Shown in pieces: positions 60,602 through 64,000 of a DNA stretch of 64,000 nt (positions are counted from its first letter, which is position 1; each line of letters opens with the position of its first letter). This stretch comes from Hirschia maritima DSM 19733 (GTDB lineage Bacteria; Pseudomonadota; Alphaproteobacteria; Caulobacterales; Hyphomonadaceae), in NCBI RefSeq assembly GCF_000378345.1, contig NZ_KB899544.1, positions 1,054,001 to 1,118,000 on the forward strand, read 5' to 3'. Position numbers and translations under genes: made by a program. Under the pieces are notes generated by a model. The model was not told the DNA's origin. It did not search any database and saw only the letters and a program-made list of their open reading frames with translations.

Positions 60602-60898
60602 ATGAAATCGATTAACCGGCTCTGGATAGTGCTAGCGGCGGTGTTTGTGTTTGTGCAAACAGCATCGATAATTCACGATTCAGAGCACAGCGATCATCCG
60701 CATGAACACGAATGTGTAATGTGCGAAGTGCATGTTTTACAGGAAGATGATTTTGTTGTTTCTAGATCTTCTTATATCTTTGTTTTTGCTGATTTTATTT
60801 TTCTAGAAAATCCAGTTTCAGAACCTGATATTAATGCAATTCGTTGGCCGTATGAGAGAGCTTCTCGAGGACGCGGACCACCTTCTGATTTAGTTTGA
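60602..60898 (+). CDS. small exported CxxC protein, DUF2946-like
   Basis: A 98-residue protein with an N-terminal signal/anchor segment (LWIVLAAVFVFVQTASI), then a histidine-rich stretch (HDSEHSDHPHEHE) followed by CVMC, and a C-terminal tail ending RGRGPPS. This resembles the small DUF2946-type proteins found just upstream of TonB receptors in metal-uptake clusters. The His and Cys groups suggest a periplasmic metal-binding accessory to the receptor that follows after 46 bases. Function is inferred from layout only. An in-frame TTG at 60581 is rejected in favour of the ATG. Confidence 0.65.
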   Translation: MKSINRLWIVLAAVFVFVQTASIIHDSEHSDHPHEHECVMCEVHVLQEDDFVVSRSSYIFVFADFIFLENPVSEPDINAIRWPYERASRGRGPPSDLV

Positions 60899-60944
60899 AT
60901 CCAAAAAAATTCCTGAATAACTCTGTTAGAGTAGAGATAAGACT

Positions 60945-63116
60945 ATGACACCCAATAAATTAACGCCTATTTGGGCGACCATGCTGCTGGCTTCGGCTAG
61001 CCAAATTGCATTGGCGGAAGATGCCATATCCAGACAAGATACGATCATTGTTTCTGGCGCAGGCCCAAACCGTGTTGCTAGCGAATTGGTATCAAATGCC
61101 AGTGCTTTAGACCGTTCAGATATTCTTGATACATTAGGTGGGACATTAGGTGAGACTTTAGATTCTCAGCCAGGTGTAGCGACGTCTCATTTTGGAGCTG
61201 GTGCTAGTCGTCCAATTCTTCGTGGTTTAGGTGCGGAACGCGTATTAGTATTGAACAACGGATTGGGTACTGTTGATGTATCTGCATCTTCTCCTGATCA
61301 CCAAGTTGCTGCTGATGGTATTGACGCAGAGGCTATTGAAATCCTCAGAGGTCCAGCTGCACTTTCATATGGTGGCCAAGCAATAGGTGGAGTTATTAAT
61401 GTTATTGATGGCCTTATAGTAGAAGAGAAACCTGAAAAAGCATTCTCAGGTGGACTTTATTCTGCTTACAATAGTGTCAACGAAGGAAGCGAAGTCGCGG
61501 CAAATGCGAAGTTTGCGGTGGGCGATTTTGTATTCTCTCTGTCTGGTTCAATGCGCGACTATGAAAACTATGACATTCCATCCTTTGCTGAGTCAGACCG
61601 TCTTCGTGCAAGTGAGGCTCATGAAGAAGACGAGCATCATGATGATGAAGATGAGCACGAGGATGAACACGAAGAAGAAATGCGGGATACGCTTGAAAAC
61701 TCCTACCTGAAGACGGACACGTTGTCTGGTGGGGTAAGTTGGGTTGGAGATACCGCTTTCTTTGGTGCTGCAGTACGTCACACAACTTCTGAATACGGAA
61801 TTCCTGGTCACTCACACGCTCACGGTGACGAGGATGAGCATCACGATGATGAGGAAGATGAAGACCATGAAGATGAGCATGAGCACGAGGAAGATGAACA
61901 CGGCGAAGAAGAGATGCCGTTTATTGACCTTGAGCAAACACGCTTTGATTTGCGCGGTGGTTTGAATTTCGGTGAAACGGGCTTCACCAAACTTATCGTT
62001 TCAGCGTCTTACTCAGACTATGAACATTTGGAGTTTGAAGGTCCCGATGAAGTGGGCGTTAAGTTCACGAATGAGGGAACCGAAGCACGCGTAGAGCTTG
62101 GTCATGCTTTTGGTGACCTTAAAGGTTCTTGGGGGCTTCAGTATTTGGACAAAGAACTTGCAGCTGACGGAGCTGAAGCATTTATAACACCAACAAGTAC
62201 TCAAAGCTTTGGATTATTTGCATATGAATTACGTGAATGGGACGATATCATAGCAATCGAGGGTGGGGCTCGTTTTGAAAAGATTGAACTTGAAAATGAT
62301 GTGCAAGGGAAAAGAGATTTTGATCTGTTCAATGTCTCGTTTGGCGCACATAAACACTTAGGAGAAAGTTGGTTTGTAGGCGCACAAGTTGGATATTCTG
62401 AGCGCGCACCCAACGAATCAGAATTGTTTGCAAACGGACCTCACCTGGCTACTTCTCAATATGAAATAGGTGACGCTACGCTTGATAAAGAGTCTGTAGT
62501 GAATTTTGAAGGTGCAGTTCGGTGGAGAACAGACCAAACTAGGATTGGGCTGAATTTGTTTGTTAATCAATTCAGTGATTTTATCTACCTCACGCCGACA
62601 ACTGCACTTGAAGGTGGTGAAATCGTCGATGAGTTGGATGAATTACCAATTGTTGGATTTGCTCAAGAAGATGCAGATTTCTGGGGTGGTGAGTTCATCA
62701 TCGAACACAGTATTTCAGACTCGCTGTTAAATGCTGATTGGAATGCAAGCACTAGCTTAGAATATGTTCGAGCAGAATTAGATAACGGCCAAGATGTGCC
62801 GCTTATTCCACCATTAACAATGAAGGTTGGCCTTGAAGCAGATTGGGGTAAATTCTTTGCTGGCACTGATGTCACTATTGCAGGTGCGCAAACACGTTCT
62901 GGCGAAGGTTTTCTGGACACAAGTGGATATACTAAACTGGACCTCAAAACAGGACTTCGACTATCTGAGTTTGGGCTGCCGGTTGAGAATGCTGAAATCT
63001 TTTTCGATATCAGAAATGTGACTGATGATGAAATTAGACACGCTACCTCTGTGTTGAAAGATACGGTTCCAGCTAGAGGCCGGAATTACCGCTTCGGGCT
63101 GAAAATAGCACTATAA
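60945..63116 (+). CDS. znuD: TonB-dependent receptor, ZnuD-like (zinc)
   Basis: A 723-residue TonB-dependent receptor. A signal peptide ends at ALAED, the TonB box/plug start is DTIIVSGAGPNRVASELVSN, and the plug has SHFGAGASRPILRGLGAERV and DGIDAEAIEILRGPAALSYG. It resembles Neisseria ZnuD, and like it has loops very rich in His, Asp and Glu: one around residues 225-246 and one around 288-324, with repeated HDDEDEHEDE-type runs, unlike the rest of the protein. These are likely external zinc-gathering loops. The C terminus ends GRNYRFGLKIAL. Zinc (or another transition metal) uptake is inferred. A terminator follows at 63130. Confidence 0.88.
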   Translation: MTPNKLTPIWATMLLASASQIALAEDAISRQDTIIVSGAGPNRVASELVSNASALDRSDILDTLGGTLGETLDSQPGVATSHFGAGASRPILRGLGAERVLVLNNGLGTVDVSASSPDHQVAADGIDAEAIEILRGPAALSYGGQAIGGVINVIDGLIVEEKPEKAFSGGLYSAYNSVNEGSEVAANAKFAVGDFVFSLSGSMRDYENYDIPSFAESDRLRASEAHEEDEHHDDEDEHEDEHEEEMRDTLENSYLKTDTLSGGVSWVGDTAFFGAAVRHTTSEYGIPGHSHAHGDEDEHHDDEEDEDHEDEHEHEEDEHGEEEMPFIDLEQTRFDLRGGLNFGETGFTKLIVSASYSDYEHLEFEGPDEVGVKFTNEGTEARVELGHAFGDLKGSWGLQYLDKELAADGAEAFITPTSTQSFGLFAYELREWDDIIAIEGGARFEKIELENDVQGKRDFDLFNVSFGAHKHLGESWFVGAQVGYSERAPNESELFANGPHLATSQYEIGDATLDKESVVNFEGAVRWRTDQTRIGLNLFVNQFSDFIYLTPTTALEGGEIVDELDELPIVGFAQEDADFWGGEFIIEHSISDSLLNADWNASTSLEYVRAELDNGQDVPLIPPLTMKVGLEADWGKFFAGTDVTIAGAQTRSGEGFLDTSGYTKLDLKTGLRLSEFGLPVENAEIFFDIRNVTDDEIRHATSVLKDTVPARGRNYRFGLKIAL

Positions 63117-63129
63117 ATTGTGAGTAATT

Positions 63130-63164
63130 GGGCCCAGCGATTTCAAACCGTTGGGCCTTTTTTT
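63130..63164 (+). terminator. intrinsic terminator after the zinc receptor gene
   Basis: GGCCCAGCG (63131-63139) pairs with CGTTGGGCC (63149-63157, one wobble) and is followed by seven T residues. It ends the receptor transcript 14 bases after its stop; the T-run touches the stop codon of the convergent putA gene. Confidence 0.9.
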
Positions 63165-64000
63165 ACATAGCAAGTAATGATGCGTTTCCGCCAGCAGCGG
63201 TCGTGTCAATTGTAACGGTACGTTCAATAACAAATCTTTCGATATCGTCTTGCAGTGACAGGCAGGGCAAAATTGGGCCCTCCTTGCGGCACAAATAATC
63301 GGCAACAGATTGGGAATATTTCCCATCTATAACGGCTCCATCAATATCTTGCGCAAGAATGTTATTTAACTGATTATCCGGTTGAATATTGATAAGTTTC
63401 TTCGGAATACCGAGATTGCAATACTTATTTTTTAATTCCGTAGCGAATGGTCTTAGTGCTTCAGGAATTGCTACAATTATCCCATTTCCAGTTAAGAGAG
63501 TTTTTTCAAATTGACCTTGAAGGTTGTTTGGCGTTTCAGCGTAACAAACAAGTATTCCCCTAGCATGAATCGAGAGAGTGTTGCTTTCACCAGTTGGTCC
63601 TGGCAGGTGTGTCTCTATGCCTGGAAGCTTGATGTTGAAGTTTACGATGGATTTCGCTTTCTCCACACTCCAAATGCTGAGCTCTTTGCGTATTTCTGAT
63701 AGAATAGAAGCGTCAAATGGAGATGATGTTTTGTCTAATGGGGCGTCATTATTTTCGTGAGGCTTTACAGCTTCCTTTTGAGAAAGTCTCAATAGATAAA
63801 GGGGGCCACCAGCTTTCGGCCCAGTACCCGATAAGCCTTCGCCTCCAAAAGGTTGAACTCCGACAACTGCTCCGATTTGGTTGCGGTTAATATAGAGGTT
63901 TCCAACTTTGGCTTGAGCAGCAATGTTTTCGACACGTGCATCTATACGTGTGTGTGCTCCCATAGTTAACCCGTATCCTAGGGCGTTAATTTCTGAGATT
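63163..64000 (-). CDS. putA: bifunctional proline/glutamate-semialdehyde dehydrogenase PutA, C-terminal part
   Basis: The last 278 codons of a PutA-type protein, running off the window end at 64000. The first residues visible, EINALGYGLTMGAHTRIDAR, and IAAQAKVGNLYINRNQIGAV with PFGGEGLSGTGPKAGGPLYL belong to the aldehyde dehydrogenase (P5C dehydrogenase) part just before the C-terminal region, which in long PutA proteins carries a further aldehyde-dehydrogenase-like domain. The frame remains open to the edge, so an internal ATG at 63963 is not the start. PutA oxidises proline to glutamate through glutamate semialdehyde. Confidence 0.9.
   Translation of the reverse strand, partial: ISEINALGYGLTMGAHTRIDARVENIAAQAKVGNLYINRNQIGAVVGVQPFGGEGLSGTGPKAGGPLYLLRLSQKEAVKPHENNDAPLDKTSSPFDASILSEIRKELSIWSVEKAKSIVNFNIKLPGIETHLPGPTGESNTLSIHARGILVCYAETPNNLQGQFEKTLLTGNGIIVAIPEALRPFATELKNKYCNLGIPKKLINIQPDNQLNNILAQDIDGAVIDGKYSQSVADYLCRKEGPILPCLSLQDDIERFVIERTVTIDTTAAGGNASLLAM

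Noticed and set aside
1-64000. CRISPR arrays, tRNA or rRNA genes, insertion sequences, prophage, toxin-antitoxin or defence genes
   Set aside because: I looked for regular spaced repeats, cloverleaf-like sequences, transposases, integrases and nuclease or defence motifs and found none that I can support.

Overview
The window reads as chromosomal DNA of an aerobic, heterotrophic, Gram-negative alphaproteobacterium, probably marine or aquatic. The evidence is three TonB-dependent receptors, a vitamin B12 uptake operon, a PutA-type proline enzyme, LPS-type lipid A metabolism, and many acyl-CoA and branched-chain amino acid catabolic genes. By eye the DNA is moderately AT-rich. A low-GC member of the Hyphomonadaceae (Hirschia-like) would fit, but that is a guess from gene style, not a measurement. 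I see no rRNA, tRNA, CRISPR array, insertion sequence or prophage.

Layout. 1-2.4 kb: fatty acid desaturase, TauE/SafE permease, hotdog thioesterase. 2.4-6.6 kb: ketone-body module (scoA-scoB-bdhA), a TetR regulator and an alpha/beta hydrolase, with a repeated CAAC-N4-GTTG operator candidate. 6.6-13.5 kb: a five-gene leucine degradation operon (isovaleryl-CoA dehydrogenase, both methylcrotonyl-CoA carboxylase subunits, a MaoC hydratase, a CitE-type lyase) with a divergent LysR regulator. 13.6-19.5 kb: JmjC/cupin-like oxygenase, RluE-type pseudouridine synthase, an iodotyrosine-deiodinase-like nitroreductase, and a GAF/PAS histidine kinase followed by two receiver-only proteins. 19.5-25.2 kb: Tex, a DUF885 lipoprotein and an AraC regulator. 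25.6-32.9 kb: large TonB receptor, two acyl-CoA synthetases and an HSD10-like dehydrogenase. 33.2-42.8 kb: valine degradation (mmsA, enoyl-CoA hydratase, isobutyryl-CoA dehydrogenase, mmsB) and a complete branched-chain 2-oxoacid dehydrogenase (bkdA1-bkdA2-bkdB-lpdV). 42.9-46 kb: FdhF/YdeP-type molybdoenzyme and a DnaQ-like exonuclease. 46-50.2 kb: methionine degradation (mdeR, mdeA, mdeB). 50.3-52.4 kb: serine hydrolase and LpxH-like phosphoesterase. 52.4-58.7 kb: cobalamin riboswitch-btuB-btuF-btuC-btuD-cobQ. 58.8-64 kb: GMC oxidoreductase, a zinc-type module (small CxxC protein plus ZnuD-like receptor) and the C-terminal end of putA.

How it fits together. Leucine is routed to acetyl-CoA and acetoacetate, and acetoacetate is taken up by ScoAB. 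Valine, isoleucine and methionine all end in propionyl-CoA, whose usual onward route (methylmalonyl-CoA mutase) needs B12, which the nearby operon imports. The valine, bkd and methionine promoters share a similar Lrp-like sequence, suggesting coordinated control, perhaps by the Lrp-family MdeR encoded here.

Most noteworthy items: a leucine operon that appears to replace the usual crotonase and HMG-CoA lyase by a MaoC/CitE pair; a bacterial iodotyrosine deiodinase homologue with the full Glu/Tyr/Lys substrate lid; the shared Lrp-like motif; the TetR operator set; and the B12 riboswitch with a plausible expression platform.
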